NCBI RefSeq assembly: GCF_036324505.1
Contig: NC_086366.1
Location: 13,054,427-13,118,426, forward strand
Length of the DNA stretch: 64,000 nt
Direction of reading: 5' to 3'
Source of the DNA: Eleginops maclovinus
Taxonomy: Eukaryota; Chordata; Actinopteri; Perciformes; Eleginopidae
In this document: one piece after another, positions 30,687 through 44,100 of the stretch
Numbering within the stretch: the stretch's first letter is position 1
Layout of the letters: each line of letters starts with the position of its first letter
Notes under the pieces: generated by a model
Seen by the model: the letters and a program-made list of their open reading frames with translations, nothing else
Databases searched by the model: none
Told to the model about the DNA's origin: nothing
Program-made: the position numbers and the translations under genes

Positions 30687-33600
30687 GTAAAAACCTCGAC
30701 ATGATAAACCTTTTGTTCAAACGAGGTGTTCGCCTTGCTGCTTTGTTGGATTATGTTCCTCTAAGCTGAAACGTTCACAAAAGGCCTTTTGAAAAGCTAC
30801 GCGTGACATGTTAGACGAGCTTTAATCAAAGATCTATATCAGTGCAGTCCTCGCATATTTAGATATCTTGGCCATGTCCCTTTTTATAAGGGCAGAAATG
30901 CACACTATAGATAGTTTTTAAGAGGCTGCACTCACTAACACACGACTAGGTCCAAACACATTTGTTCATTCAAATACTGAGGTGGGTCAGGGGAACAGAT
31001 ACATTCTGAAGAAATGTTGTGTTGCTTAATCTAAAGGTAAAATGAACTTTAAACAGTATTAATATACAAGCCGTATCATATTAAGAAACATGTTCCATCG
31101 CCACCAAAAGCAATCACTGATAACACGTCTGTGATAAGATAATCTATATAAAGCTGAAGGCATGCTTAACATATCAACCCCAGCCAACTCCTGCTAATAG
31201 TTCTCCTGTTTAGTTGCAGATAGTATCGCTGACATGCAGAAACATTGCTGCTGTTATGAGCCAGTAGCCTACTACAGAAACTGGTTGAGCCGAAGTAAGC
31301 AAACACAGTGTACCTTTAGTATGACAACATATCTTTGTATGTCAGTATGATAGCAAACCTGAGACCAGGATATGCGCCCCTAATGCTGAGCAGTGACCTG
31401 ATCTGAAAAATGAAAACGTTGATTATTTTTCAGTTGCACTCACCCACATGATGTTAAGCCTTTTTTGGTAAGGCCTAGGAGCACAGAGTAAACACTACCC
31501 TCCCTCCCTGGAGGTGGGACTCCGCAGTTACTCACTGTCCCCTGAATGTCCTTCGTCCTCTTCCTCTCACCCTCCTGCTCCAATGGCTTAAACTACACAA
31601 CCTGGATTGATTCGGTCTCTCTTTCTTTTGCCTTCCCCTTTTTTCCTTTTACAGCCGTGTAACTGAATCTGGGGGCCTGACTTGTCCCTCTTTCAAACCC
31701 TAACGCAGTAATAAAAAATGCTGGAGTATAGAGTTGTTTTTTTTGACGCCACGCAAATTCAGTGAGAGCTGTATTTGAATGACCAAGCCTTGCCGACAAA
31801 ACAAAAGTATTTCAGGTAACCTGAAACTTTAACCCTCCTCTCTCGGCACTGTCCCTCCTCCCAGACATCCTCCCACCCCAAACATTTTAAGCCCTCTGGA
31901 CATAAAGCACACTCTCTTTTTGTTGCACCCTTTAGTGTCTTTAACTCGCTAGCTCTCCTCAAGTGCCACTAAGCCTCTCAAATGCTACCCAAACATATTC
32001 ATGTGCTTAGATACAAATAACCTTAAAGCAGAAACGTGACACATGTATGCACACACAAAAACCCAGACTCAACATTATGTTAGTAGGGCGTAGTGTGTGT
32101 GCAGTAACATGTCCTGAGGCTTAGGTGTGTTATCTCTTCTCAGCTGTTGTTTTGACAGTCTAATGAGTCAGTTGGTGTCAGTCAGGAGTTTCTGACATGA
32201 AATTGTGACTCATGCTTTGCCATGTTAGCATGAACAGAACAGGAATATGACAAAAACATTAAATGAATTACAATAGATGAGCTCATGGAATTCACAACGG
32301 TAACATACTGCGGAGTCAGCAGGTGTTTGTGAACCAAATAAATACCCGACTGTACTTAATGATACTGTATGGCAATCCATGTAATAGCTGTCAAGGCATT
32401 TCACAAATTAACTAAAATGTCAACCTGCACGGCTAAACAGGTCAGTGCATCATTAAACTCATTAGCAAAAATGCTCTTGGAACCATGAATAAAAAATTAT
32501 GACAATCCATGAATGCTTTCTCTATATGTTAGGCTGGACCAAACATGTGGCTCAACCTTAAAGTCGCATGTCAGAAAAGTGATATTCATAAGTTATTTTT
32601 AAAATGCTGCATTTGTAATTAAAGTCAGGGATGTCATTTGGCAGTAATAGTGAAACTGTCTGTTTGATTGGATTGTTGCCAGATATGCAACATGCTTGGA
32701 CAATTCAAACTATATATAAAAAACCAGCAGGATATTTATTCAATATGTGATTGCAGTGTTAAATTACCTTTTTAAGGATTCAGTCAATGACCACTTTGGT
32801 CACCAGCCCAGTGCTCCTAGTAATTAAGTCTCTGTGACTGTTATGGGACACTGAGCATAGACAACTGAGGGGAAAAAATATTTGAAGTGTGAGAAAAAAG
32901 GCTGAGGTTAGTTGAAGAGTAAGAGACATTGTTAGAAACAGCAGCTGATTGTGTTGCTTTATCTGCACTATGAACCCTTAAGATGACTCCTAACTTTTCC
33001 TCTCTCATAAAGTATGGTCTATGGACTCTAGACTAAATTGTGTCAAAGTATACAGCAAATGCGCAAATACACAACTGGATAGATGTATAAGGTGTTGGTA
33101 TGGAAATCAATAGATTTATAGATACATTGATAGAGCTGGGCTCACTTTGAAGTCAATGACCGCTGAACCTTCTCCACACAAGGACTCTTTCAGCCAACAA
33201 CCTCCCATAACCTTGTTGATATTATGGTTTCCATAGGGTTGCCAAGACATAAAGAGACTCTAACCTTGTGTTAAATCTGGAGTAAGCACTCATGTTATGT
33301 GTTTGCTTCACTGAGCTTAAGTAAAGTCAATATAGTTTAACTAGAATACCAGTTTGGTACAAAAAAAATGTACGTAAAGAAAAGTTTGCGCATTTGTATT
33401 ATTGTGCCATCAGTAATCCCCTCATGACATTCAAAAACAGTCAATATCAAACTGATGACATTCATTTTTTCATTATTTTTTATCAATGAAATCCCCTGCG
33501 CTGGTTTTAAACTGGGTGTATGTTAAACTGAAGGAGAACTTAATACGCTGCTGACTTCCTCAACGGTTTAAAGTCCAGATGGGTTACATATTAACAAGTC

Positions 33601-34680
33601 CAACCTACTGAGAGCTATAGCTATTTCTTTTTAGATACACAATGTAATACGATGCCTGCCAACGGGAAAATGTTGAAACTATTTTATTTCTCATTGACTT
33701 GAAATATTCTGCTAAAACTTCTCAGAAACCTAAGCAGGGATCTTTTTGAAACATTTTCTGGAAGAATTTGATTGCAGGACCATTTTTGAACAAAGCATAG
33801 AAACCAACTGTAGTCCAATTACAAAACATTCTCTTCCAGCCAATCAGGTTATTAAGTTGATTCAACTTTGAAAGGAGCTATATGATTTTTTAAGTTTACC
33901 TACCTAAAGCATATTTTACTTTATGGTTTAGGAAGCTACTTTAACATGATTACTAGAAAGCAAATGATTATGTATCATGGATTTAGGTCACTTGGCAGAT
34001 CAAAGACATAACTCCTTATCAAGATGAAAATGATACTCACTTTTGTACAGTAAGTATACATACTAAAATGTCTCTTATGCAGTTAAATTCAATATCCCAG
34101 CCCATGTAACAATATCCAAGGTGTTAGGGTTAGGATTTAAAATGTGGAACTTTCCTTAAAGCATTATTCATCCTTATGAGACAAGCTGATAAGGATGGTA
34201 TGCCGTTTTTTAATCAAACACTTATCTATAAATAGAACTAACTTCTAAAAAGTAATACAACAATAAAACATTGGCTATATATAAACTAGAAAGAAATTCA
34301 CTTAATACAGCAGGACATTCATACTTCAATTCTCACACTCAAGGATTTTCTTGTTTTTTAAGAAAATGAAAATGTTAAGGCTATGGTGGTTAATGTTTGA
34401 ATACGCAGAAATAATAAAAATAGCATTCTTCTCAAGCAGACGTCACTCCCCACATCACTGTTCTCTTCCTCACCTGTAATTTAGTTGTCACCCGTTTACT
34501 CCTTTTCAGAAAAGCATCTGGTTAGAAAACTGGTTGGAGAAAAGTATTGCTGGTGTCTGCATGCAATAATCTGAATTTTTCTCTGAGTAGTTTCCTGACC
34601 GACCTTCTATTGATTTAACAGGGTACACCTCCGTTCATCCCACCTCTCCCTCCACTTCCACTGCAAACAACTCTGTTTTG

Positions 34681-34700
34681 CTCTCTCCCCCTCTCTATCG

Positions 34701-34734
<34 letters not shown>

Positions 34735-34748
34735 TTCACTCACTCTGA

Positions 34749-34818
<70 letters not shown>
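34681..34818. repeat. Compound microsatellite (CT)n then (CA)n
   Basis: An imperfect CT tract (34681-34735) is followed after a short spacer by an uninterrupted CA run (34750-34818, about 34 units). Confidence 0.95.
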
Positions 34819-34822
<4 letters not shown>

Positions 34823-35639
34823 AACACACACATATGCATACCACCATCAGTCGAGCCACCAAAGCCACCTTTGTCCACACAGGTGTGCACTTTGTGTAAC
34901 TTGATATTATGTTGTCGTTATTGTCATTTGAAGGGGTATTTGTTATCAACTTCCCCATTTTATGTTCCCTGAAACCTAAAGAATGTATGTTGTCCTGGTC
35001 CAACCTAAAAACCCAAATGTTTGTGGATTTTAAGTAATAGGAGAAACTGAATTTGGTACAGTACAAAAGAAAGAGAAGGAAAATCAAACATTATTAGAGT
35101 AGATAAAACAAACAACATATGTTGTATACGCTCAGCTGCCACCCACCTGACCGGCAATATTAAATAATGGATTTACAGTACAAGGAAGTATTTGTCTCGT
35201 GAGAAAGCACATCAATTGTTATGCAGCATAAGTTGGCTTCATGTATTAGCAGCAGTTTATTTCCTCTGACATGGGAATAGATGTGAAGATAGAGGCCTTC
35301 GTAACTTAATAATCTATTATTGCCTTAATCACCCTCAAGAGGATCAATGACACCTCTACCTGAGATGCGATAGCCAGATGAAATTGTTTCCTCAAAATTG
35401 GAGCCAAAACCCTAAAGATTTACAGATTTGTTTCTTTGCTTTGAAATACCGCTCACCTCATGAACACAGAGACACGCATGCACAGACAAAGATTCACAAA
35501 TCTATGAAAATTTGCATGTTGACAGAGTATTTATAGTTTGTGTTTCTCGTCTCAATTTCTACTGAGAGTTTGGTTTGGTTGAATTTGTTGACAACATTTT
35601 TCTAAGAATATGTTTGGGGCTGAGGGAATTAGCACTTTT

Positions 35640-36080
35640 ATATAGACATATCTCAAAGATTCTCAATCGGGTTCAGGTCTGGATTCTCTGGTGGCTAATC
35701 CATGTGTGAAAATGATGTCTCATGCTCCCTGAACCACTCTTTGATCATCTTGAATCACAATTTGAGCCCGATGGATCCTGGCATTGTCATCTTGGAACAT
35801 GCCCGTGCCATCAGGGAAGAAAATATCCATTGATGGAATAACCTGGTCATTCAGTTTATTCAGGTCAGCTGACCTCATTCTTTGGGCACATAACATTGCT
35901 GAACCTAGACCAGACCAACTGCAGCAACCCCAGATCATAGCACTGCCCCCTACAGTCGTGTGACCTTTGACCTTTTTTTTAATCTTCAAAACATTTTTCT
36001 TAAGTGTACCAACACTTTTTTTTAAGTCAGATGTTTTGGTACTTTTTTCAGTGCAGGTGTTTGTAAATATAATACACAAA
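35640..36080 (-). pseudogene. Tc1/mariner transposase fragment (dead)
   Basis: Minus-strand translation contains the diagnostic Tc1 core: [20 protein letters not shown], then [18 protein letters not shown], then [20 protein letters not shown], with its frame-shifted continuation [14 protein letters not shown] and NPDLNPIENL. Frameshifts and stops (for example after HMD) break it. The N-terminal DNA-binding half and both terminal inverted repeats are not seen, so only about 150 catalytic-domain codons survive. Not mobile. Confidence 0.9.
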
Positions 36081-36778
36081 GTATAGTGCGAGCGCTAAAG
36101 TATTTTCAACAATGATGATGAAGAAATGCAGTATCTCACTCATCCAATAGGAGTCCCCATGCACCACCAGATTAAGGTGTTATTAACCTGGCTGGCTACC
36201 TGGCTGTAAATGATGTCAAGAGGGAAAAAAGAAGCAGCCTCTTTCTTGAACTATCCTGAGGTACAAACCTAAGACACTGGATGTTGTGGCCAAGCTTTGA
36301 TTTCTAAATAGCTGTCCATAAGGTTTACAAGTCCAGAATGTTCCAGTTTCCAGTCGTGTCCAAGTTTCCTGATGTATTTCAGTGAGACATTCATGCAAAA
36401 GGCAAGTGTTTTGTGGAAATTCATTAAACTACAAAGTATCAAAGTGCTTCTGAGAACCTTCCAGCAAAGGTTGCTATGCATTTGTGGCCATGTGAGAACA
36501 GGCCACACAATCTGCTTTGTTAAACATGTGTTGATAAAGAAAAGGGTGGAAGAAAGGCTGATGGACCAGTTTAAAGGAATGACTGGTATGAGGACATGGA
36601 CAGGTAGACGTAGGCATAGAAAGAATACAAAAAGAGTACTCTGTTGTGACACAGCAAGACAAATCATTTAATGAAGACTGATGTAAAGTAAGTGAGAGAC
36701 AGAGCTGACCTCTGAACGGACAGGAAGGACAATAGAAGAGAGACAAGAAATTACTTCGGCGATTCTGGCTTGTCAGCT

Positions 36779-38317
36779 ATGGGAAATGGAGGTACGGTTT
36801 TAATTTCAAATATGTGATGCCCGCTAACACCTTTTTTAAATGCTGTTTGGTGATTCAGATACATCTTTCTCTTTAGGTTTATTTTACAATATTGTTGCTC
36901 TTGATTTCCAACATAAGCTAGTTATTTCATTTGTGTTCAGTGTTTTATGGGTTGCTTGTTGTTTTACATTTCTCACAGTCATACAGCTTAGCTTGTTACC
37001 TGCACATTACAAGCTCTGTAAAGGTAAAACAGTGAAAACAATTTAGAAGGTTAAGTAAGCCATAGTTCTGCATTTACTGCTGCTGATACTAATTCAGTTA
37101 AGAGAAATCAATAGGAAAATGTAATAAAAGTCTAAGCCTTTTACATCACTTGCCACCACTTGCTGAATTTCAGTTTCTTAAATCCCTGTATACTTTCCAA
37201 AGGCTGCTAAGGTGAATGAAGAGGCAGCATTTTCCCCAGAGATTGATTTCCTGATTAATATTCATTCATAATGAACTGATATTGATCCAATTAAGCTCAG
37301 GCAGCCAGGAAGACGACTATTTCAGTTGGTCATCATTTATGTTGCCCTGTAAAATTCAAAACAAACCTTTTTGTCATTGATTGGCTTGTTTATTGTTCTT
37401 CAGATGCTTGTAAGATTATGTGTGTTGATCTACGGCTATTATCTAATTCTCTAGCCTCTGTGTTTTCATTTGCAGCGAGCAGGGTAAACTCGACGGCAGT
37501 CGGGATTGCTGTCGGCTTTGCTATCCTGTTTGTCCTCTTCACCATTGCCATTGTGAAATTCTGCTGCAAGTACAAATGCACAAATTGCAAAAAATGCTGC
37601 AAGAAAAAGGGTGAGCAGAGCTTTACTAAGTCATCAATAAAATAATAATACTTTTGTTTTGTATTGGGGCGTGCAGATGTCTTTGTTTTTGTCTTCCCGG
37701 GTCAGAAAACATGTTGTTGGGCTTGTTACTCTGAATAATCCAAAGATCTTTGTGAACATTTGTCATAGAGTAGGAACTACTTTCTGGCTAAGAAATGTGT
37801 GCTGACTGTGGGGTCTAAGCTGTGTAGACGTTAAATGATTCCAGATTAAATGAAACAATGTCCAATATATGTTTCTCTGTTTTGGAATCAAGGCACAACT
37901 CTTTGTGGCCGGTATCTTAAAACCTGCATGAATAAAATAAAAACTTGATGATTTTTGGTATAACTGCCCTTTAAATACTTTTAAACGTGTATGGAAATAT
38001 ATTTTCTTTATGGTTTGCACTCGACAACATCACCCAAAACTAAAACTGCTCTATGATGATCCAAAATCAAGACTGCTATACTGTATCTGTCCTGCTTGTT
38101 ATAAATCCACTCTCTATCTCCTTTATTTCTATAGAGCCGTCACTGAAGGACAAAGTGCTTAAGTAAGTAGATATTCCAAAACAAAGTTTTATTTCCTCAT
38201 TTATATTTTCTTCATGGTTGCATGGGTAAACATGGCGTGTTTGATCTCTTTACCTACAGAAAAGTTGGTTTAAAGAAGTCTCCTCCACCCTTCTCCATCA
38301 GCAATGTCATAAAGTGA
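36779..38317 (+). CDS. Uncharacterised 77-residue single-pass membrane protein (SMIM35-position gene)
   Basis: Four coding exons, 36779-36791, 37476-37610, 38135-38162, 38260-38317, all GT-AG and phase-consistent. The product starts MGNGASRVNSTAVG, has one hydrophobic segment (about residues 11-31, VGIAVGFAILFVLFTIAIV), then a juxtamembrane Cys/Lys cluster (CCKYKCTNCKKCCKKK, seven cysteines), and a basic tail ending KKSPPPFSISNVIK. The start codon has G at -3 and +4. MGNGAS fits the N-myristoylation rule (Gly2, Ser6), and the cysteines next to the membrane look suited to palmitoylation. I recognise no family: it lacks the FXYD motif. By position it could be the fish counterpart of SMIM35, which lies between IL10RA and TMPRSS4 in human, but I cannot verify homology. 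AATAAA at 38651-38656 follows. Upstream noncoding exons are possible. Confidence 0.7.
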
Positions 38318-41143
38318 TGTCGACATGCTGGCAGTTGTTTCTGGCATCCACCATGACAGAAGACTCTCCCAATGCCTGTCACTTTCCTTCGCATCATCTC
38401 GATGTTTTAACCTGAATACTGAGAAGGGATTTGTTTGATGTTATATACATAACTTTGTGTGATGTCAGGCTTTCGAATCATGCTACTACCTCTCGCCTAA
38501 GTTTGATTTTTGGTTGCATCCTGAATCATCAAAAGGGCATCCTTGTTTTTAAATGGAAAGAGGGGCGTATCATGCTACTGTGTATGCAACATTGTACCTC
38601 CATGTCATTTAAACATTATTGAGCAATTACGAGTTATGATTTATTTGGAAAATAAATTAAAACATTCAGTGAATGTCCTTGCAAAGTTTGTGTAAAGTTA
38701 ACATGTTGTGGCTTCTCAGGTTCAAATTGGAGTATGTGTATAGTCACACACACAGACACATCAAAACATCAACTGCTTAACCACAGAAACCAGGCAGATC
38801 AGTTTCCTATAAGCTGTATGTGCCTTCCCTTACTGATTTACATGTTTACCTTCATCCTAATTTCGATAGTTGTTGAAACTCTCATAGTTTTACCTTCGTG
38901 AAATCAAAACATGTTTTTCTATCTGACGTGTTTTTCTGATATGAGCTTCCTACGATATGGAAGAAAAGGTCAACTTCTCTACTCCGTCACAACAAGTTAT
39001 ACATGCATAAAAGAACATTAATGGTTAGTAGTTTGCACATGTTATTTCAAAAATATTTTAAATTCAGGCTTCCTATTTAGCAAAACTTACATCAACTCCT
39101 TATAGTAATTTGTGATACAAATATTTCCTCAATCTTCTTTCCCTAATACATATCATGCTTCTTATCCACTCATTACAATTTAGGTTTCAACTTTAATTTC
39201 TGCTATGTGATGATGAATCCATTTTTGGTTAACTATAAGCAGCTGTGTGGGTTTGCAAAAAGTCATGTAAGTGTGGACACAATCTGCAATAACTCATGTA
39301 GAGCTCCTGGAAAGTCACTCGTGATTTGATTTGCAAATATTGATATGAGTGAGGCCAGGTGACAATGAATCCTTCGACTTATTGCTTGTGCTTGTTGGGG
39401 TCAGATTAGCTCACAGCGTTTGTCTGGAGTCAGTGTAAGTTCATTACAAAATGTATCTAAGATCTAAATAATTTGACAATGTCTTTATTAAATAAAGGAA
39501 TTGTCCACTATTAACTCTGAGTGTGATGTGGACTTTCGACTTCTAAAAGAAACTTAAGTTGGTCCTGGCCAATTAGCTCATTGTGTCACTCTTTCCTGTA
39601 GAGGCACACTGCGTCAAAATGAAATTTAGGGAGTTTTGTGTTGAATTTAAATCAGCACACAGTTTAACTCCAGTATTCGAGAACTGGAGGCACTGGTGTA
39701 GTAGTGGCTTGACAAAAAGGGTCCCCCCCAAGGCCTCCTAACAGGTTAATCCAGCCAAACATTGACCACAATCGAACTATGATCTATTTGTTCATCATCA
39801 GTGGACATGTAGTGTAAAATCAGTAAACTGGGTTATTTGCAATTCTAAAAAGGATCCTTTCTTTCTCCGAACTGTTGAAAGGTTGTCTCACTTCCCCCTC
39901 AACTTAATGCCGCATGTCAAGAAGTATGTCACATGATTTTACCAGTACTGTGTGGGATCTGCTTTATCCCCATAAAGCAGCATTTAACTAAAGGGAGATG
40001 TAAAGATATTTTTTCACTTGAGTGTCTGAAATTTCAGCCCTGTTGACAATATTTGCTCTGTTCGCTGCCAATGTAGCACAGGAACTGAGTGGAAACCTGA
40101 AAGAGGAAAAGATTATTTCTTACTTGAAAAGTTTCAAAGCCAACACTCTAGTTCTTGTACAGAATTTGCATATGGGGATCCCATATAGAGCAGAGTGTAT
40201 GTCATGTTTGTCTAACTATTTCCATCCTTTGTTTCAGGGTTTTCCTTGAGGTTCGATGATTCTTGCTTCATGAAATCAACTTCATGTGCTTCGGTATCTT
40301 GTATTGTATGAATGTGTGACAGTTACGAAACACTATAGGCAGAACATGTATTTAATTAACATGTAGAATAGGAGACACACATACTGACAGAAATACAAAA
40401 TAAATAAACAATTTTGTTGAAAAAAAAAAAAGGAAGTAGCTCAGACACACTTTATGCCTATTGGCTTTGCATATTAATGTCACATGCTTCACATCTGTGA
40501 TTAAAATGTCCTGCACATCATCGTAAATTATAGTAGGGAAATTGAACTCCTTTGTTTAGCACAAGATCATACTACTTTAAAGTGGCTTCCAAGTCATACA
40601 CTTTGTCTAATACTTAAGTAGTGGTTAAAAAAAAAATATAGCATCTTTTAATGTTGGTTACCAACATAAAAGTGTAATTATTAGGTTGTCAGTCAGGGAG
40701 AGATCACAATGTCCAGAAGTGCGTAACTGTCAAACCGTTCCTCTGCGTTGCTGCCCGCACCAGTTTCACTTCCGGGATACACTATTTTAGTCAGTTTTAA
40801 ATATATCGAGTCAGGGTTGAATAAAGTCTTTGTCAGTTGATTGTCTGCCTCTAAAAGCTGCTGAAACTGCAACTGACAGCTAACAGCTTGCAGCTGTGTG
40901 GTCTAACCTCAAGTTCCTGCCTAAGTTGAAAAACAACATGTTGCTTGCTTTGTTTCTCTCCTTACAGTTTTCCCCCTTTTCTATTCTCAAGTTTTTCCTC
41001 TCCCCCACAAAACAAACTAATGCTTCTTCTTATGAATAGAAAGTGTGTCATGGGCGAGAAGGGTGTGCATTGCTCCAGCATAGCACATGGACTTGTTGTC
41101 TCAGCATAATTTTATAAATAGCGTTGTTGCATTCCATGGCGTT
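38318..41143. other. 3' UTR of the small membrane gene and spacer before il10ra
   Basis: The plus-strand 3' UTR probably ends near 38675 (AATAAA at 38651). The rest is AT-rich, with an A-rich run at about 40420-40432 and no supported exon. The last few hundred bases should be the il10ra 3' UTR on the minus strand. Confidence 0.45.
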
Positions 41144-44100
41144 TCACTCAGTCGTCAGCTGTACGTCACAGAGAGAGAGTGACACATTGTTCATATTGAA
41201 GTCCTGTACTTCGTCCACTGAGGAAAGCGGTAATAGAGTTGTTAGCAAAGGGAAAGTCTTCCCCATTTGTATTAAAGTTGTATCTAAATCATCCACTATA
41301 ACAGTGTCCATTTGTGTTTTTTTGTGATATCTTGAAAATGTAAGCCCCCCTTTGTAAGAGTCCACAAAATTACATTTGTTGCTCACTTGTCCATGTTCAA
41401 AACACACAGCTCTGTATTGTTTGATGACTTCGGCTTCATAATGGCCTTGTTTATGGCACCAGGTGCACTGACCTGCTCCTGAGCAGATACACGATTGAGG
41501 CCCAGCCCTGTAACCTGTCACCACATCAGCCAAAACCAAGTCAGGTAGCATCTGTTTAAACACCTCCTGCTCATCACAGACATTAATCTGCACAGCACAG
41601 GGGCCCTGACCGCGATAATTACTCCCAGCCACCTTTAGAGACCCCCTGTCCTGTCCATCTAGGTTTATGGAAGATATATCCACCTGGCAGCCCAGCCCCA
41701 CCCCACTATCCTCCCTCTTCCTAGTGTTGGTAACAGTCCTCTCATCCTGCAGGGGGTAATCTGCCTGACAGCTTGTGGAGCTCTCTGGTCCTCCCAAGCT
41801 GCCACAGCCACTGTCATCTTGTCTCATTGGAGGACTTCCCTCGTTGTTTGTTACAGAGTTGGACTCCATGCTGACTCCGCTGTCCATGCTAGTCCTCCTC
41901 TCCTCCTCTCCATCGTCCTCTGTTACCGTAACATGTGTCATCGGATCTTTGACACAGGTCTCTACTTCTGTTCTGTAGCTGGACAGGAACCATGCTTTGT
42001 CTGTAACAACCTCTACTGTCCCTTCTCGAACGGAAAGTGGAAGCCAGCCACTCACAGGGGATTTCTTGAGTGAAAAAGGAGAACACAGAAATTAGCTGTA
42101 TTATTCGTTGTCAACTGAACAATTTCAGAACTGCTAATGTCAATGTGATGCAGGTAAAACTAATTCACTTGATGGTGTAACAGTTATTAATTCCAGTTTT
42201 CATTAATTAAATATACTTACCAATGCAGCAGGTGTTTTCTCTCGACCTTTGAGGTAGCACAAGAGGATGGTTACCATGATCGCAATGATGGCCAACACAC
42301 CCAGAATCGATAAGGATGATACAGCAATTATGAACCACTCTGGAAGGTAAAAAACAGTACAGACTTTAAAAGGAGCAAGGGGTTTCCTTCTTTTCTCTAT
42401 TATACATGGACGATTTCTTGCCAATTAAAATTTGAATTAGAACTTAGCAAACACTTAGTTTTGTCTACTACAAACACTGAGAATTGGGAAATAAAAAGGT
42501 GTGGTCAAAATGACATTTAGACATACAGTTTTACGAGGGGTTTTAGTGCAAAGGAGACATAACATGTTAGTTAAAGAGTTTAGAAGTGTAACATTTTTTT
42601 TGTTACATTCGGACAAAGCCACTCTCAATCCTGTTGACAAAATTTTGGCCGTGAAATTATATTGCCTGTGTGTATTCAAACTATTCCTTTTAAGAATTAT
42701 TAAATGCGCAATTTTTAATCTAAGCATGATTTATAGATATTTTTTGGCAGTTGTGTGCCATACCTGTTTGCAGCAAGAGAGTTTGTTTTGTTTGTTGGCA
42801 CAATTACACATTTTAATGGACAATGTTCTACTCCTTATTTCTATTTTATTTATCCCACCAGCATGAGTCTTAAGTGTTTTTGTTTTTTTAATTGGCAAAC
42901 AAATCAAGTAACCACAATTGTAACTGTGATTGCTGTTCAATGTTGCTGTCTCTCAGCTTTGTTTCTCACCTTGCTCTGGTAGCAGCAGACACTGTTTTGG
43001 GGACACCCCGCTGCTGGGCAGAGCTCCAATGGCCTCGACCTTGATGCTGACACAGTACTCTCTCCCCCAGTGGAGGGATCTGAAAGTCTTAGTCCTCTGA
43101 TCCTCAGCCACGTTATCGTCCAGGTATGCTGTGGTATTCTGTAAAGTGAAATGAAAATGACACGCAGGTCAAGGTATTGAACAATATCAACAACTTTTGA
43201 AAGTATAGCCTTGGATTTATAAGATTCAGATTTTTTAAATTGCATATACTTTATATTGACATGCAAAATGTTTCTCTTACTTCTATTTAACATATTTCAC
43301 CTTTTTGTCTTGTCCTGTCTCCTCCAGGTACATGGTGTAGGTGACCCCATAAGGAAAGAGTTCTTTCAGAATGGGTTTTTGGTGAATATAAACTTTGATA
43401 GTGCTGGAAGTCGCCCACAAATTGAAGGAGGGTGGCTGCAGTTGACCTGTAGGAACAGAGAGGGGTAAGCAAACAACCCTATAGTGTGCTCAAACTGCCT
43501 AAACAAACCCAAATGCATGGTTTTAAAAATGGTATTATGATGTATCTGACAAACTGCCAACTACGCTTACCTGTATTTAGGAGGAATTTCTTATGTGTCC
43601 ACAAAGACATGTTATCTCCTACAACCAGCTGAACTCTGACCTTATAGGAAGCGCGGTAGTCATGTATAAGGCTGCTTAGGTCACAGTTGGTTTCTTTGAT
43701 CCCTGTGCAGCCAGCTACGATGGACCATTGCTCAGTGTACCTAAGGACAGAAAACATAATACGACAAAGGAGTAAATAAATTATTGAAAAAAATTTGGCA
43801 TTTCATTAAAAGTCCATTTTTGCTTGTTAATTATTTAAGTCAAGTGAAGTGAATAGGTAAAGGAGTAAAGAATACAATTTTTATATTTAAAAATAGGACA
43901 TTTGTGAGAAGAAAAAGTTAAACATACTTTGACATTTGTACATTGTAGTGGGGGTTTGGGGGAGCGTCCACAGGATGTTTCCAATGTACTTTAACCTCCC
44001 CTTCTGAAATGTTCACGATCACATTTTCAGGCTGAGGGAGGACCAGTCCTGCAAAAATTAAGTAAATGATAATGTATGTTCAGTGCTAATTTTAACATTT

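Larger units (their letters stand above)
26500..36778. other. tmprss4 upstream region and possible 5' intron of the small membrane gene
   Basis: About 10 kb without a supported coding exon. It holds a short CpG-containing stretch (about 27400-27540) ending in a good donor, a 74-bp exon-like block at 30613-30686, a degenerate teleost interspersed repeat (27840-28480), a LINE-tail-like fragment near 28560, a CT/CA microsatellite pair (34681-34818) and a Tc1 transposase remnant (35640-36080). The rest is AT-rich and unremarkable; open frames such as 29446-29946 have no recognisable protein similarity. Confidence 0.5.

Noticed and set aside
36269..36671. Overlapping 99- and 132-codon frames on both strands
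   Set aside because: No recognised domain; they sit between a Tc1 remnant and the small membrane gene and may be decayed repeat.
37476..37610. FXYD-family assignment for the small membrane exon
   Set aside because: No PFxYD motif before the membrane segment; gene order also places the true fxyd6 at 62.5 kb.
40022..40249. 75-codon frame with a signal-peptide-like start
   Set aside because: Needs a GTG start, has no upstream exon in phase and no recognised family; hydrophobic stretch probably chance.
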